From the NCBI RefSeq assembly GCF_001444505.1, contig NZ_LNDJ01000001.1:1-64000 (forward strand): a DNA stretch of 64,000 nt. Reading direction: 5' to 3'. The translations under genes were made by a program, and so were the position numbers. Positions within the stretch are counted from its first letter, which is position 1, and every line of letters begins with the position of its first letter. Positions 16,468 to 26,172 of the stretch are shown here, piece by piece. The stretch is from Psychrobacter piscatorii. Lineage in GTDB: Bacteria > Pseudomonadota > Gammaproteobacteria > Pseudomonadales > Moraxellaceae. The notes beneath the pieces were generated by a model, which made no database searches, was not told the DNA's origin, and saw only the letters and a list, made by a program, of their open reading frames with translations.

Positions 16468-19305
16468 ATGAGTGATATTTTTAATGTAAAAGACACCCTT
16501 TCAGTTGCTGGCAAGGAGCATGCCTACTACAGCCTGCCCAAACTTACCGAAACTTACGAGCATATCAAAACGCTACCATTTTGTATGAAGGTCGTGTTAG
16601 AGAATCTACTGCGTAACGAAGATGGCGGCCAGTCGGTCGGCAAAAACCATATCGAAGCGGTTGCCAATTGGGATGCAGGCGCCGAGGCGTCAAAAGAAAT
16701 CGCCTTTATGCCAGCGCGTGTGGTGTTGCAGGATTTCACCGGTGTGCCCTCAGTCGTTGATTTGGCTGCGATGCGTGATGCAGTGGTCGAGCTTGGCGGT
16801 CGTGCTGAGCAGATTAACCCATTTATCCCTAGTGAGCTGGTCGTCGATCACTCTGTACAGGTCGATGCTTATGGCCGTGAGGATGCGCTGGATCTCAACG
16901 AAAAAATTGAATTTAAACGCAACAACGAGCGTTATGAGTTTTTGCATTGGGGCAAGCAAGCCTTTGAAAACTTCGTGGTTGTCCCGCCCGCGACCGGTAT
17001 TGTGCATCAGGTCAACCTTGAGTACCTCGCGCGCGTCGTGATGGCAGCGGATGTTGATGGCGAGCTGATGGCGTATCCAGATACGGTATTTGGTACCGAC
17101 AGTCATACTACGATGATTAATGGTATTGGCGTACTCGGTTGGGGTGTGGGTGGTATTGAGGCCGAAGCGGCGATGCTAGGTCAACCGTCATCTATGCTGA
17201 TTCCGCAAGTGGTCGGCTTTGAGCTGACTGGCGAGCTAACTGAAGGTGTTACCGCGACCGATTTAGTGCTACGTGTGGTTGAGATGCTGCGTGCGCACGG
17301 TGTGGTTGGCAAATTTGTTGAATTTTATGGCGAAGGCTTACACAGTATGCCACTTGCAGATCGTGCCACCATTGCCAATATGGCACCAGAGTACGGTGCA
17401 ACTTGTGGTATTTTCCCAATTGACCAAATGGCGATTGATTATCTGCGTCTATCAGGTCGCGAAGAAGCGCAGATTGAACTGGTCGAAAAATATGCTAAAG
17501 CGCAAGGTTTATGGCACGATGCCGATACGCCAGCGGCGACTTATTCGAGCAAGCTAGAGCTCGATCTGTCGTCAGTACAGCCCGCATTAGCAGGGCCAAA
17601 CTTGCCACAGCAGCGTATCAATCTGTCTGATATGCATGAGAAGTTTGGCGAAACGCTAGAAAAAATGACCAAAGATCGCAAGTCAGAAGTCGAAGGCAAA
17701 GTACGCTTTGACCAAGAAGGCGGCGAGCAAGAGCAAGCGGAACACTTGGCAGCTGAACCAAAGATCGAAGTCGACACAAGAGACGATGATCTCAAACATG
17801 CACCAGCAAATAATGTCTTTTCAAATGTTAGTATCGATGATAAACAGCATAAATTAAGAGATGGTTCTGTGGTCATCGCTGCCATTACTTCTTGTACCAA
17901 TACCTCGAATCCAGCCGTTATGATTGGTGCCGGTCTGGTTGCCAAAAAAGCAGCGGCCAAAGGGCTTAAAGCCAAGCCTTGGGTTAAGACGTCATTGGCT
18001 CCTGGCTCTAAAGTCGTAACTGATTACCTAGAAAAAACCAACCTGATGGATGAGCTAGAAAAAACAGGCTTCTATCTTGTAGGTTATGGGTGTACCACTT
18101 GTATCGGTAACTCAGGCCCATTATCAGAAGAGATTGAAAAAGGCATCGAAGAGAACGATTTGCTAGCGGCAGCGGTGCTATCTGGTAACCGTAACTTTGA
18201 AGGTCGTATTCACTCGCATGTGAAGGCCAGTTACTTGGCGTCACCACCGTTGGTAGTTGCTTATGCATTAGCTGGTACGGTTGACATCGACTTGACGACC
18301 CATCCATTGGCACAAGATCAAGATGGCAACGATGTATTCTTAAAAGATATCTGGCCGACCTCAGAAGAAATCAACGAGTTGATTGCCAATAATATCGACG
18401 CTGATATGTTCCGCAAAAACTACGGTGAAGTGTTCGACGGTAGTGCCGCATGGAATGCGATTAGCTCAGCGGATAGCCAACTGTATCCGTGGGATGAAGG
18501 ATCAACCTATATCAAAAACCCGCCGTTCTTTGATGGCATGACCATGGAGCCAGAAGGTATTCCTGATATCGAAGGCGCACGTATTTTGGGTCTATTTGGT
18601 GACTCGATTACTACCGATCATATATCACCAGCAGGTAATATCGATCCAGAATCGCCAGCAGGTAAGTACTTGCAAGAGCGCGGTGTGATGGAAGCAGACT
18701 TTAACAGCTATGGCTCACGCCGTGGTAATGATGCAGTCATGACCCGTGGTACTTTTGCCAATATCCGTATCAAAAATACCATGATGGGTGGCAAAGAGGG
18801 CGGCTATACTTACTACTTCAAAGACGACAGCGCAACGCTCGAAGATGGTGAAGAAATGGCCATCTATGATGCGGCGATGAAGTACAAAGAAGACAAGCGT
18901 CCGCTTGTGGTACTTGGCGGCGCGCAATACGGTTCAGGCTCAAGCCGTGATTGGGCAGCCAAAGGTACGATTTTGCTGGGTGTTAAGGCGGTATTGACCA
19001 ACTCTTTTGAGCGTATTCACCGCTCTAACCTCGTGGGCATGGGCGTCTTGCCGTTGACCTTTAAAGGCGATGAAGACGCGTCTACATACAACCTCGATGG
19101 TTCAGAAGTGCTCAGCATCACAGGCCTTGATAATGGCGAGAGCAAAGTCGCCACCGTCACCGCCACCCGTGCTGATGGCTCGACAGAAACCTTTGAGGTC
19201 AATGTCGGCTTACAAACACCAAAAGAGCGCGAATATGTGCGTCATGGTGGCGTGTTGCACTATGTACTGCGTCAATTGGCAAGCGAGAGCAAAGAAGCAG
19301 GCTAA
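16468..19305 (+). CDS. acnA: aconitate hydratase A
   Basis: AcnA interconverts citrate and isocitrate in the TCA cycle with a [4Fe-4S] cluster. I start at the ATG at 16468 because AAGGAAG (16456-16462) precedes it, giving 945 aa (E. coli: 891). Cluster cysteines are visible in ITSCTNTSNPAVMIGAG and YGCTTCIGNSGPL in the middle, and the swivel domain in GAQYGSGSSRDWAAKGT near the C-terminus. The extra length is a Lys/Glu-rich linker coded at about 17640-17810 between domains, with runs such as EGGEQEQAEHLAAEP. A terminator follows 25 bp later. The upstream region is unusually folded. Confidence 0.96.
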   Translation: MSDIFNVKDTLSVAGKEHAYYSLPKLTETYEHIKTLPFCMKVVLENLLRNEDGGQSVGKNHIEAVANWDAGAEASKEIAFMPARVVLQDFTGVPSVVDLAAMRDAVVELGGRAEQINPFIPSELVVDHSVQVDAYGREDALDLNEKIEFKRNNERYEFLHWGKQAFENFVVVPPATGIVHQVNLEYLARVVMAADVDGELMAYPDTVFGTDSHTTMINGIGVLGWGVGGIEAEAAMLGQPSSMLIPQVVGFELTGELTEGVTATDLVLRVVEMLRAHGVVGKFVEFYGEGLHSMPLADRATIANMAPEYGATCGIFPIDQMAIDYLRLSGREEAQIELVEKYAKAQGLWHDADTPAATYSSKLELDLSSVQPALAGPNLPQQRINLSDMHEKFGETLEKMTKDRKSEVEGKVRFDQEGGEQEQAEHLAAEPKIEVDTRDDDLKHAPANNVFSNVSIDDKQHKLRDGSVVIAAITSCTNTSNPAVMIGAGLVAKKAAAKGLKAKPWVKTSLAPGSKVVTDYLEKTNLMDELEKTGFYLVGYGCTTCIGNSGPLSEEIEKGIEENDLLAAAVLSGNRNFEGRIHSHVKASYLASPPLVVAYALAGTVDIDLTTHPLAQDQDGNDVFLKDIWPTSEEINELIANNIDADMFRKNYGEVFDGSAAWNAISSADSQLYPWDEGSTYIKNPPFFDGMTMEPEGIPDIEGARILGLFGDSITTDHISPAGNIDPESPAGKYLQERGVMEADFNSYGSRRGNDAVMTRGTFANIRIKNTMMGGKEGGYTYYFKDDSATLEDGEEMAIYDAAMKYKEDKRPLVVLGGAQYGSGSSRDWAAKGTILLGVKAVLTNSFERIHRSNLVGMGVLPLTFKGDEDASTYNLDGSEVLSITGLDNGESKVATVTATRADGSTETFEVNVGLQTPKEREYVRHGGVLHYVLRQLASESKEAG

Positions 19306-19330
19306 CAATTGATTAGATTTAGAATAAAAA

Positions 19331-19357
19331 ACCTAGTCGTAATGACTGGGTTTTTTT
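19331..19357 (+). terminator. acnA terminator
   Basis: ACCTAGTC (19331-19338) pairs with GACTGGGT (19344-19351) across a five-base loop (one mismatch or wobble), followed by seven T. It stands 25 bp after the acnA stop. Confidence 0.85.
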
Positions 19358-19394
19358 GTATATAATTTTGAATGATACTTTGAATTGAGAAAAA

Positions 19395-20357
19395 TTATTC
19401 TGCCATAATTTTTTCCCACCTATACTGGCAGTAACCGCATTTACTTTCATTGTATTGATCTTCTAAACTAAGAGAGGTTCCGCACGTTTCACATTCGTTA
19501 TATTCCATTTCATAGTTACAAGCTACACAACAACCCTCTTCGTAAATAAAGGTACTTTTTCCGCATTCATGGCAGTCGTCATAAGGAGATTCGCCGCCAT
19601 CCTTTATATTTAAATGTGCTTCTCCAGCCAAAGAGTCTGTAATATATTCTTCAAGTACATCGTAAAAGCTAAAGTCTTCCCCACATGACTTACAATGCAA
19701 GTCAATCATTGGATAAACATCTTCAGCATGTAGAGCTTGTATTAATGAAGAGTGACACTGATCACAACGAAGGTGTTTAAGAGCTATTTCAACTGAACGA
19801 TATTTCCAATCGACTGCATCAAGACTTGCTGTACAAGCATTTTCTTCTGCCGAGTAAACATCATTTATCTCGAGTAAAGCTTTCCAGCAATCATCGCCCA
19901 GAATCTCCTGAGGATCTTCTTGCAAATGCTCTGATAGAAAGTCTCTAATCAGCAAAAATGACTTGGCTATGATTTCTCTGATAGCATCGGGAGACTTAGA
20001 TGTGTAGTAATGTTCTAAATCGTTTCTTAGTCTACTGATTTCATCAAATCTGTCCCAATCTACTGTTGTAATGTTTAAACTTTTGAATCTTTGTTTTATG
20101 GACTGAACATCAACTGTCTTATTACCTTTTCCTTCAAAAGTTATTTCACCTTTAGAATTCTGCACAGGCACAATATTCTGCTTTATCAATAATTCCTTAT
20201 TGTCATGTGGAGATAATCGACAAAGCTTTTCTTTGTATAATAATAAAATTCCAGCCGCGATATTTCTCACAGCAGAAACACTACGTCTATTGTCATCACT
20301 TTCAAAATCCTCAACACCAATTTGGATTGAATCTATTGCATTTTTAATAATGCTCAT
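19395..20357 (-). CDS. HEPN-like N-terminal domain with three zinc ribbons
   Basis: The protein has 320 aa from the ATG at 20357, which has TAGGAGA 5 bases upstream; earlier starts lack this. The N-terminal 150 residues are helical and include RLRNDLEHYY, an R-X4-H pair (Arg111, His116) like the catalytic motif of HEPN ribonucleases. The C-terminal half has six CxxC pairs (198/201, 222/225, 262/265, 277/280, 289/292, 307/310), enough for three zinc ribbons. The gene is richer in A and T than acnA beside it, which suggests later arrival. HEPN proteins often cut RNA in defence or stress, but this one has no visible antitoxin partner. I do not know its function. Confidence 0.6.
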   Translation of the reverse strand: MSIIKNAIDSIQIGVEDFESDDNRRSVSAVRNIAAGILLLYKEKLCRLSPHDNKELLIKQNIVPVQNSKGEITFEGKGNKTVDVQSIKQRFKSLNITTVDWDRFDEISRLRNDLEHYYTSKSPDAIREIIAKSFLLIRDFLSEHLQEDPQEILGDDCWKALLEINDVYSAEENACTASLDAVDWKYRSVEIALKHLRCDQCHSSLIQALHAEDVYPMIDLHCKSCGEDFSFYDVLEEYITDSLAGEAHLNIKDGGESPYDDCHECGKSTFIYEEGCCVACNYEMEYNECETCGTSLSLEDQYNESKCGYCQYRWEKIMAE

Positions 20358-20492
20358 TATTTCTCCTAAGGTTTGATGTTTACTGAGTTTTTTCATACAC
20401 AACTATTTATTGTGAAATAGTCATGATTCGAAAAGCTTCTTTTAAGATATATGAAAATAGCCCATTAATATAGCTGCCTTATTCATTTGTAG

Positions 20493-21146
20493 TCAGCTCT
20501 CTTCAGTCAATAACTTAATCCCCAGCCCAATAAACACCATACCGCTGACTCTATTTAACATTGTTTCAATAGAGGGGTTTTCCCGCAAGTGTGTACTAAA
20601 TCGCGCCGCCAATAGCGCCAAACATAAGCACCATATAAAGCCAGTGGTCGCGAAAGTCAGGCCCAATATTGAAAATGACAGCGTGCCATAAGCATAACTA
20701 GCGTCGATAAACTGCGGAAAGAACGCAATAAAAAACAAGGCAACCTTTGGATTAAACACATTGGTCAACATGCCTTGCTGATAGATTTTCCAGCCGTCTA
20801 CGGCCTTTTGGTTAGTCACATTCTGAGCTTTAGACAAATGGTTCGCTATTGAGTTCGAGTTTTTGCTCGTTAGCATTTTAAAGCCTAAATAACACAAGTA
20901 AGCCGCACCAATATACTTCACGAGCATAAATGCCGTAGGGGAGTTGGCGAGCAGCACTGACAGTCCTAGCGCCGCGAATAATGTATGTACCAAAGCGCCA
21001 GAGGTAATGCCTAACACAGAATAAACCCCTGCGGCTTGTCCTTGCGAGACACTGCGGGTGATGATATACATGCTATCGGTGCCGGGCGTGAGGTTTAATA
21101 AAATAGCGGCTAGGACAAACCCTAAGTAATTCTCAATACCAAACAT
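20493..21146 (-). CDS. LysE/RhtB-family amino-acid exporter
   Basis: The 217-aa protein has six predicted membrane helices and the LysE/RhtB signatures: LNLTPGTDSMYIITRSVSQG (about 17-36) followed by GITSGALVHTLFAALGLSVLL, and VFNPKVALFFIAFFPQF (about 130-146). Members export homoserine, threonine, lysine or similar amino acids. The substrate cannot be assigned here. AAGGGA precedes the ATG. It appears to be transcribed alone. Confidence 0.9.
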   Translation of the reverse strand: MFGIENYLGFVLAAILLNLTPGTDSMYIITRSVSQGQAAGVYSVLGITSGALVHTLFAALGLSVLLANSPTAFMLVKYIGAAYLCYLGFKMLTSKNSNSIANHLSKAQNVTNQKAVDGWKIYQQGMLTNVFNPKVALFFIAFFPQFIDASYAYGTLSFSILGLTFATTGFIWCLCLALLAARFSTHLRENPSIETMLNRVSGMVFIGLGIKLLTEES

Positions 21147-21320
21147 AGCTAATCCCTTCCTTTAGTAGCACCAAAAATCCATACGTCGTAGGGCATTTTT
21201 ATATTGTACAGAATACTTATGGAGTAGATAGTAGCGAGCATTGAATAGCTTGGCAATAGCGCGGATAGCTATAAGGTGGTGAGAGCAGCGTTAAGACATA
21301 TTTGAGAAATGACAGACGTA

Positions 21321-21356
21321 AAAAAGCCCAGTCACCGGATGATGACTGGGCTTTTT
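21321..21356. terminator. bidirectional terminator after the tRNA operon
   Basis: A perfect 14-bp stem (21321-21334 with 21343-21356) carries A5 at one foot and T6 at the other, so it can stop transcription in both directions. On the minus strand it lies 64 bp past tRNA-Glu and would end the two-tRNA transcript. Confidence 0.9.
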
Positions 21357-21419
21357 TAGTGTTCGCTTATTAGTCTGATCTGATGCTATGCAAAAGGGCT
21401 AATAAGTGACGCCGAATAG

Positions 21420-21495
21420 TGGCGTCCCCAGGGGGATTCGAACCCCCGTTACCGCCGTGAAAGGGCGGTGTCCTAGGCCTCTAGACGATGGGGAC
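21420..21495 (-). tRNA. tRNA-Glu (anticodon TTC)
   Basis: On the minus strand the cloverleaf begins GTCCCCATCGTCTAGAGG, has the anticodon loop CTTTCAC and the T arm GGGGGTTCGAATCCCCC, and ends with an encoded CCA. The length of 76 nt with CCA is normal. It is the second gene of the tRNA-Ala/tRNA-Glu transcript. Confidence 0.97.
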
Positions 21496-21655
21496 GCATA
21501 GAGTGTTATAACCAGTGGTTACCAACGGTACTTCACAATATCAGATAGCTTATCTATTAATAATAGAGCAAGCCTTGCCTAGGTGCTGATATTGTCCTAC
21601 TAGCGAGTATTTACGATTACGTTTCAGTAATACTGAGCGTTGCTATAAATAAGTA

Positions 21656-21731
21656 TGGTGGAGCTAAACGGAGTCGAACCGTTGACCCCTTGCATGCCAT
21701 GCAAGTGCTCTACCAACTGAGCTATAGCCCC
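21656..21731 (-). tRNA. tRNA-Ala (anticodon GGC)
   Basis: On the minus strand it begins GGGGCTATAGCTCAGTTGG, has the anticodon loop ATGGCAT and the T-loop GTTCGACTC, and ends with an encoded CCA. The acceptor stem GGGGCTA pairs with TAGCTCC. The length of 76 nt is normal. It stands 17 bp after its own -10 box and leads the two-tRNA operon. Confidence 0.97.
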
Positions 21732-21748
21732 TCGCTAAGAGTGTGCGT

Positions 21749-21777
21749 ATTTTATGTAAGAGCGGCAGTCTTGTCAA
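21749..21777 (-). promoter_or_regulatory. tRNA operon promoter
   Basis: On the minus strand there is a perfect -35 TTGACA (21772-21777), a 17-base spacer and a -10 TAAAAT (21749-21754). Just upstream is an A/T-rich block (ATTTTTAAAAT-like) that could act as an UP element. It points at tRNA-Ala. Confidence 0.85.
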
Positions 21778-21853
21778 CCACTATTTTAAAAATAATGCAT
21801 AAATATGCAAAAAAAAGCGTTTTAGCCTGTTGTAAAGGCCCAAGAAGCCCAAA

Positions 21854-22219
21854 TTAGCGTGGATTTTGCTTAAGCGCGATTTCTTTGATGGCTTTATCGG
21901 TATAAAACTCTGCTTCGCTACCATCAGAAAAAATAATCGCACAGCATTCGGTTGGTACATATTGACCGCCTTTTTCTCGGATCGTTCTGATACCTCTAAC
22001 ACCAGTAATATTAAATTCGCCCAATTTATCTAGATTATCTTTGGTGTAACTACAGTAAGTGCGGTATATCCATTTTAAATCTTCAAAATCCTGACCTGTG
22101 GTTAGGGTAAGGTTTGCCTCAAAAAGCTCTTTTACGATGGTATCGTAGTATTTTTGCGCTTCTTTTAGGGTGTTAAACACATAATCTTTGCTTTCTATCG
22201 TGACAGTTTTGGCGGCCAT
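21854..22219 (-). CDS. hypothetical protein, possibly DUF3223-like
   Basis: The protein has 121 aa from the ATG at 22219 (an in-frame TTG four codons upstream is less likely). The N-terminal part FNTLKEAQKYYDTIVKEL followed by a helical DFEDLKWIYRTYC block resembles the DUF3223 pattern, but the match is from memory and loose. The C-terminal half, IIFSDGSEAEFYTDKAIKEI, looks like a small beta-alpha unit. It is soluble, with no signal peptide. It stands alone between the tRNA operon and the gltX terminator. Confidence 0.55.
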   Translation of the reverse strand: MAAKTVTIESKDYVFNTLKEAQKYYDTIVKELFEANLTLTTGQDFEDLKWIYRTYCSYTKDNLDKLGEFNITGVRGIRTIREKGGQYVPTECCAIIFSDGSEAEFYTDKAIKEIALKQNPR

Positions 22220-22276
22220 GTTTATTTCCAATTAAAAATTTGATGATATGGAAGTAGGCGTATTGACTAACAACAA

Positions 22277-22306
22277 AAAAAGGGTCAGAGATGGCCTGAC
22301 CCTTTT
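22277..22306 (-). terminator. gltX terminator
   Basis: An exact 11-bp stem (AAAAGGGTCAG at 22277-22287 with 22296-22306) is followed on the minus strand by a run of T. It lies about 58 bp after the gltX stop. Confidence 0.85.
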
Positions 22307-22363
22307 ACATTCGACAAGTTTCGCTAATTAACTGTTTAGTTTAGAAGTTATTCAGCTTCTAAA

Positions 22364-23887
22364 CTACTCAGCAGCAGCCAAAAAATCTGGCAATTCTGCC
22401 GCTTGTTTCTCTAATTTTTTCAGTTTCTTTTTACCGAGGCCGCCTAATACATCAACCGCATGACGTAAGCGAGTCAAGGTCATATCCGCACCGATAATCG
22501 CCATAGAATTCATCACTGGCGTCGATGAGGTGCTACCAGCAATCGCGATAAAGAACGGTGCCATAAAGTCACGCATTTTAATATCAAGATGCGCGGCAAG
22601 GCCTTTTAGCGTGGCGTAGATATTTTCTTCTGACCACGTTGGTAAGGTCTCAAGCTGCCAAAGCGCCAACTGTAGCATCTCAATGATTTGCTCAGGCGAG
22701 AGTGACTTATGGGTGAAGCTCTCAGCTGTGATATCAGGTAGGTTTTGGAAGTAGAAACCACCCCAATTGACCGCATCAGACAATAGCTCGATACGTGGCT
22801 GAATCGCAGCGGCGATAGCAGTCAGCTTGTCACTGTTACTGGCCCATTCAAGGATTTTATTCTTTAGCTCTTCAGGGGTGAGCGCGCGTAGCCACTCGCT
22901 ATTGACCCAGTTGAGTTTTTCGATATCAAAAATCGGACCACCAAGCGACACACGTTGGATATCAAAGCTTGCAATCATCTCATCTAAGGTAAATTTCTCA
23001 GCATCATTGGGCATGGAGTAACCCATACGACCAAGATAGTTGAGCAACGCTTCAGGCAGCACGCCTGCATCACGATAGTAAGTGATCGATGTTGGGTTTT
23101 TACGCTTAGACAGTTTTGATTTGTCAGGGTTACGCAGTAGTGGCATATGGCAAAGGGTCGGCATTTCCCAACCAAAATAATCATACAGCAGTTGATGCTT
23201 GGGCGCAGAGTTCAGCCACTCTTCACCGCGCATGACGTGAGTGATTTCCATCAAGTGGTCATCGACGACGTTGGCGAGATGATAGGTTGGCATACCGTCT
23301 GTTTTTAGCAGTACTTGCATATCGACTTGGGTCCAAGGGAACTCAACCGTACCGCGTAGCATGTCTTGTACCTGACAAGTGCCTTCGGTCGGCACGCGCA
23401 TACGAATCACGTGTGGTTTGCCCTCGCTTACTAATTGCTCGGTTTTTTCTGGAGCAAGATGGGCGCAGCGACCGTCATAACGCGGCGTCTTGCCATTGGC
23501 CATTTGCTCAGCGCGCATGGCATCGAGCTCTTCAGGGGTACAAAAACAGCGGAACGCATGGTCTTTTTCTATGAGTATCTCGGCGTGTTTTTTGTAGATA
23601 TCGCTACGCTCGCTCTGACGATAAGGGGCGTGCGGGCCGCCAATATCTGGGCCCTCGCTCCAATCTAGACCAACCCAGTGCAAGGCATCTAAAATCATTT
23701 GCTCTGATTGCTCAGTCGAGCGCGTCTGGTCGGTATCTTCGATACGTAAGATAAATTCGCCGCCGTGCGCTTTGGCAAAAGCCAAGTTAAATAGGGCAAT
23801 ATAGGCAGTACCTACGTGTGGAAAGCCCGTGGGTGAAGGTGCGATACGCGTGCGCACTGGGCGCTTGCTGTCAGTAGAGGTTTGCAT
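22364..23887 (-). CDS. gltX: glutamyl-tRNA synthetase
   Basis: GltX charges tRNA-Glu with glutamate. From the ATG at 23887 the protein has 507 aa and reads [22 protein letters not shown], with the HIGH-type motif, and later [14 protein letters not shown], the KMSKS loop. The C-terminal helical bundle is complete and ends PDFLAAAE. An ATG-free extension of nine codons upstream (to 23914) is possible but unlikely. The gene is divergent from rsmH and lies close to the tRNA-Glu gene at 21420, which it serves. Its smaller paralogue gluQ is at 55266. Confidence 0.96.
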   Translation of the reverse strand: MQTSTDSKRPVRTRIAPSPTGFPHVGTAYIALFNLAFAKAHGGEFILRIEDTDQTRSTEQSEQMILDALHWVGLDWSEGPDIGGPHAPYRQSERSDIYKKHAEILIEKDHAFRCFCTPEELDAMRAEQMANGKTPRYDGRCAHLAPEKTEQLVSEGKPHVIRMRVPTEGTCQVQDMLRGTVEFPWTQVDMQVLLKTDGMPTYHLANVVDDHLMEITHVMRGEEWLNSAPKHQLLYDYFGWEMPTLCHMPLLRNPDKSKLSKRKNPTSITYYRDAGVLPEALLNYLGRMGYSMPNDAEKFTLDEMIASFDIQRVSLGGPIFDIEKLNWVNSEWLRALTPEELKNKILEWASNSDKLTAIAAAIQPRIELLSDAVNWGGFYFQNLPDITAESFTHKSLSPEQIIEMLQLALWQLETLPTWSEENIYATLKGLAAHLDIKMRDFMAPFFIAIAGSTSSTPVMNSMAIIGADMTLTRLRHAVDVLGGLGKKKLKKLEKQAAELPDFLAAAE

Positions 23888-24224
23888 GATAAAAGTCTCA
23901 AAGTTTACTATCAATATAGGCTATTAGTATAAATAGCGATGAAAGATATGAAGAGGGTGCTAAAATATAGCGTTAGTATAACAGAGACATGTGATATTTT
24001 TAATGAAAAGCCCTTCTAGTGCTTGACTACCCGTGTATCCTTGCGATAATAATGCTAGGCAAGTCATAACTTGTTTATTTTCATCCAATTACTGGCCAGT
24101 ATGGTCGTCATCTATTGAGTTGTTTGTGTCCCTATCAAAGTCTACGCCAAAATCGAAAGCCAGTCTTGCTCCCACTGACCGCACTGAATCAGCGCCCAGT
24201 CCATTCTCTAATGAGGATGTCACC
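23888..24224. other. intergenic region between gltX and rsmH
   Basis: These 337 bp separate divergent genes and should hold promoters for both. The rsmH frame stays open upstream to 24033 with possible GTG (24126) and ATG (24033) starts, so part of this stretch could be coding. I see no mraZ gene or MraZ-type direct repeats, which normally precede rsmH. Confidence 0.5.
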
Positions 24225-25274
24225 ATGCAAGATGAACCCTTAAACCCGACTCAATCCGATAGTGAGCGTGATATCACGTCTGATGAATTAAGTTTTGTCC
24301 ATGATGCGGTACTGCTAGAGGAGACCGTAGCTGCCGTGCTAGGGGTAAAATCCCTACCCAAGCAAAAAGACGGCGACCAAAATGGCTTAAATATAAGCGG
24401 TATATACGTTGATGCGACCTTTGGTCGTGGCGGTCATAGCAGATTACTATTAAGTCAGCTTGCCGATGACGCCACACTGATTGTCTTTGACAAAGATCCG
24501 ACAGCCATTAGTGTGGCGCAGGAATTGGCAAGTAAAGACAGCCGTGTGCATGTGGTTCATGACAGCTTTGCAACGTTGACAGATAGTCTGGCTGCTATGG
24601 GCATTAGTGAAGTGGATGGCTTGATGGCGGATTTGGGTATTTCATCACCGCAAATTGATGATGGTAGCCGCGGTTTTAGCTTTATGCGCGATGGGGCAGT
24701 GGACATGCGTATGGATACCAGTCGCGGCCAGCCAGTTGCCGAGTGGCTTGAGCAGGTTGACGATGAGACATTGGCCAATGTGCTTTATGAATTTGGTGAA
24801 GAGCGTCATAGTCGCCGTATTGCTCGCGCTATCAAGCAAATGGACAGCTACGAGTCTACGCTTGAGCTGGCAGAGGTAATCAAAGAGGCGCATCCCAATT
24901 GGCAACGCGGCAAGCACCCAGCCACGCAAAGCTTTCAGGCCATGCGTATTTTTATTAATAATGAGCTGGGCGATGTTGACGACTTTTTAGCGCAAAGTAT
25001 TGCTATCTTAAAGTCAGGCGGGCAGCTTGCGGTGATTAGCTTCCATTCATTAGAAGATCGCCGCATCAAGCAGTTTTTGCAGCGACATAGCAAAGGGCAA
25101 TATCCAGAAGATGAAAATCTACCGATGCCGCCCAATCGTCCGCGCTATTTTAGCAAGCCAAAACGCGTTGGCCCCAGCAAAGCTGAAACGAGCCAAAACC
25201 CGCGCGCGCGCAGTGCATGGTTGCGTATGGCAACTCGCACCGACACAGAGTATCAGCAGACGGCCGCGCCATAA
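24225..25274 (+). CDS. rsmH: 16S rRNA m4C1402 methyltransferase
   Basis: RsmH (MraW) methylates N4 of C1402 in 16S rRNA. From the ATG at 24225 (TGAGGAT upstream) the protein has 349 aa; the frame continues upstream to 24033. The SAM-binding start GIYVDATFGRGGHSRLLL, MADLGISSPQIDD with RGFSFMRDGAVDMRMD, and KHPATQSFQAMRIFINNEL are all present. It is the first gene of the division/cell-wall cluster here, but mraZ is absent and ftsL is unusually far away (415 bp). Confidence 0.93.
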   Translation: MQDEPLNPTQSDSERDITSDELSFVHDAVLLEETVAAVLGVKSLPKQKDGDQNGLNISGIYVDATFGRGGHSRLLLSQLADDATLIVFDKDPTAISVAQELASKDSRVHVVHDSFATLTDSLAAMGISEVDGLMADLGISSPQIDDGSRGFSFMRDGAVDMRMDTSRGQPVAEWLEQVDDETLANVLYEFGEERHSRRIARAIKQMDSYESTLELAEVIKEAHPNWQRGKHPATQSFQAMRIFINNELGDVDDFLAQSIAILKSGGQLAVISFHSLEDRRIKQFLQRHSKGQYPEDENLPMPPNRPRYFSKPKRVGPSKAETSQNPRARSAWLRMATRTDTEYQQTAAP

Positions 25275-25689
25275 ATCATGGATGAAAACACTGAGTAAAT
25301 CGCATATGATTGCTATTGTTTGTCTGAATGATGCATAAATGTCTTAATCGCTACGCCACTGTTAAAAAGCTGTAAATATTGTCTGTTAGGCTCAGCAAAT
25401 AATTTTCCGTCATTTATTAGTTGAGAGTGTCTGAGATATCAAGCAACTCAGTCATTCTTTACTCTAAAATAACGTGATTATTTATTCGACCTATTCGACT
25501 TTGCAAGATAGCAGGTTTAGTAAGACAGCAGGTTTTGATATGACATATCGCTATAGCGGTAGGCTGTTGCCGCTATAAGACGGTCATCTTTGGTTTTATT
25601 TTTATCAATGGTATGGCTGAGCAATGATGCGTTCATTGCTTGCAGACCATTATCTACTTTATCGTTTACGTTCACTTTTTGAGATCGTC
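25275..25689. other. 415-bp gap between rsmH and ftsL
   Basis: In most bacteria these genes touch. This gap holds a hairpin, TATAGCGG (25552-25559) with CCGCTATA (25570-25577), and two near copies of the word AGCAGGTTT at about 25510 and 25527. I see no open frame that looks like a protein. A promoter for ftsL-ftsI may lie here. Confidence 0.5.
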
Positions 25690-26172
25690 ATGGCAATATC
25701 TGACAAACCTGCAAACCGCCGCGCCGCCGCGCCCTATAACACCGATATCGGCGAGCTATTCGTGCGTCGGTTCAATGTGGTGAGCATTTATGTGGTCGTA
25801 TTACTGCTGTTGGCAGCCGCAATCGTATGGAGCGGCATCAAGACTGCCGAAGCCGTTCAGCAATATCATCAGGATTATAAAACCTTGCAAGACATGAAAA
25901 AACAAGAGCGTAAGCTACAAATAGAACATCAGCGTCTATTGATTGAACAGCAAACCTTTAGTGCCACACCGCAAATCGCCAGTCGTGCAGTGGCGGAATT
26001 GGGTATGTACTCACCGACACTAAAGGATAAGCTGATTATTCAGCCTGGTGTCGCCACCGCCTTGGCACCAGTAGTCTCTGATGACGACGATGAGTTAGAT
26101 TTAGATGTGGTCGGACCACGAGCTTCTACCGATATCTCCCCTGAAGAACCGGTAGCGGAGGCAGGACAATGA
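25690..26172 (+). CDS. ftsL: cell division protein FtsL
   Basis: FtsL is a bitopic division protein that works with FtsB and FtsQ to activate FtsW-FtsI. From the ATG at 25690 it has 160 aa: a short cytoplasmic part, one membrane helix (about 32-52, VSIYVVVLLLLAAAIVW), a periplasmic coiled coil (about 60-95, rich in Gln, Lys and Glu), and an acidic tail DDDDELDLDVV. The tail makes it longer than the usual 100-120 aa. It overlaps ftsI by 4 bp (ATGA). Confidence 0.85.
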   Translation: MAISDKPANRRAAAPYNTDIGELFVRRFNVVSIYVVVLLLLAAAIVWSGIKTAEAVQQYHQDYKTLQDMKKQERKLQIEHQRLLIEQQTFSATPQIASRAVAELGMYSPTLKDKLIIQPGVATALAPVVSDDDDELDLDVVGPRASTDISPEEPVAEAGQ

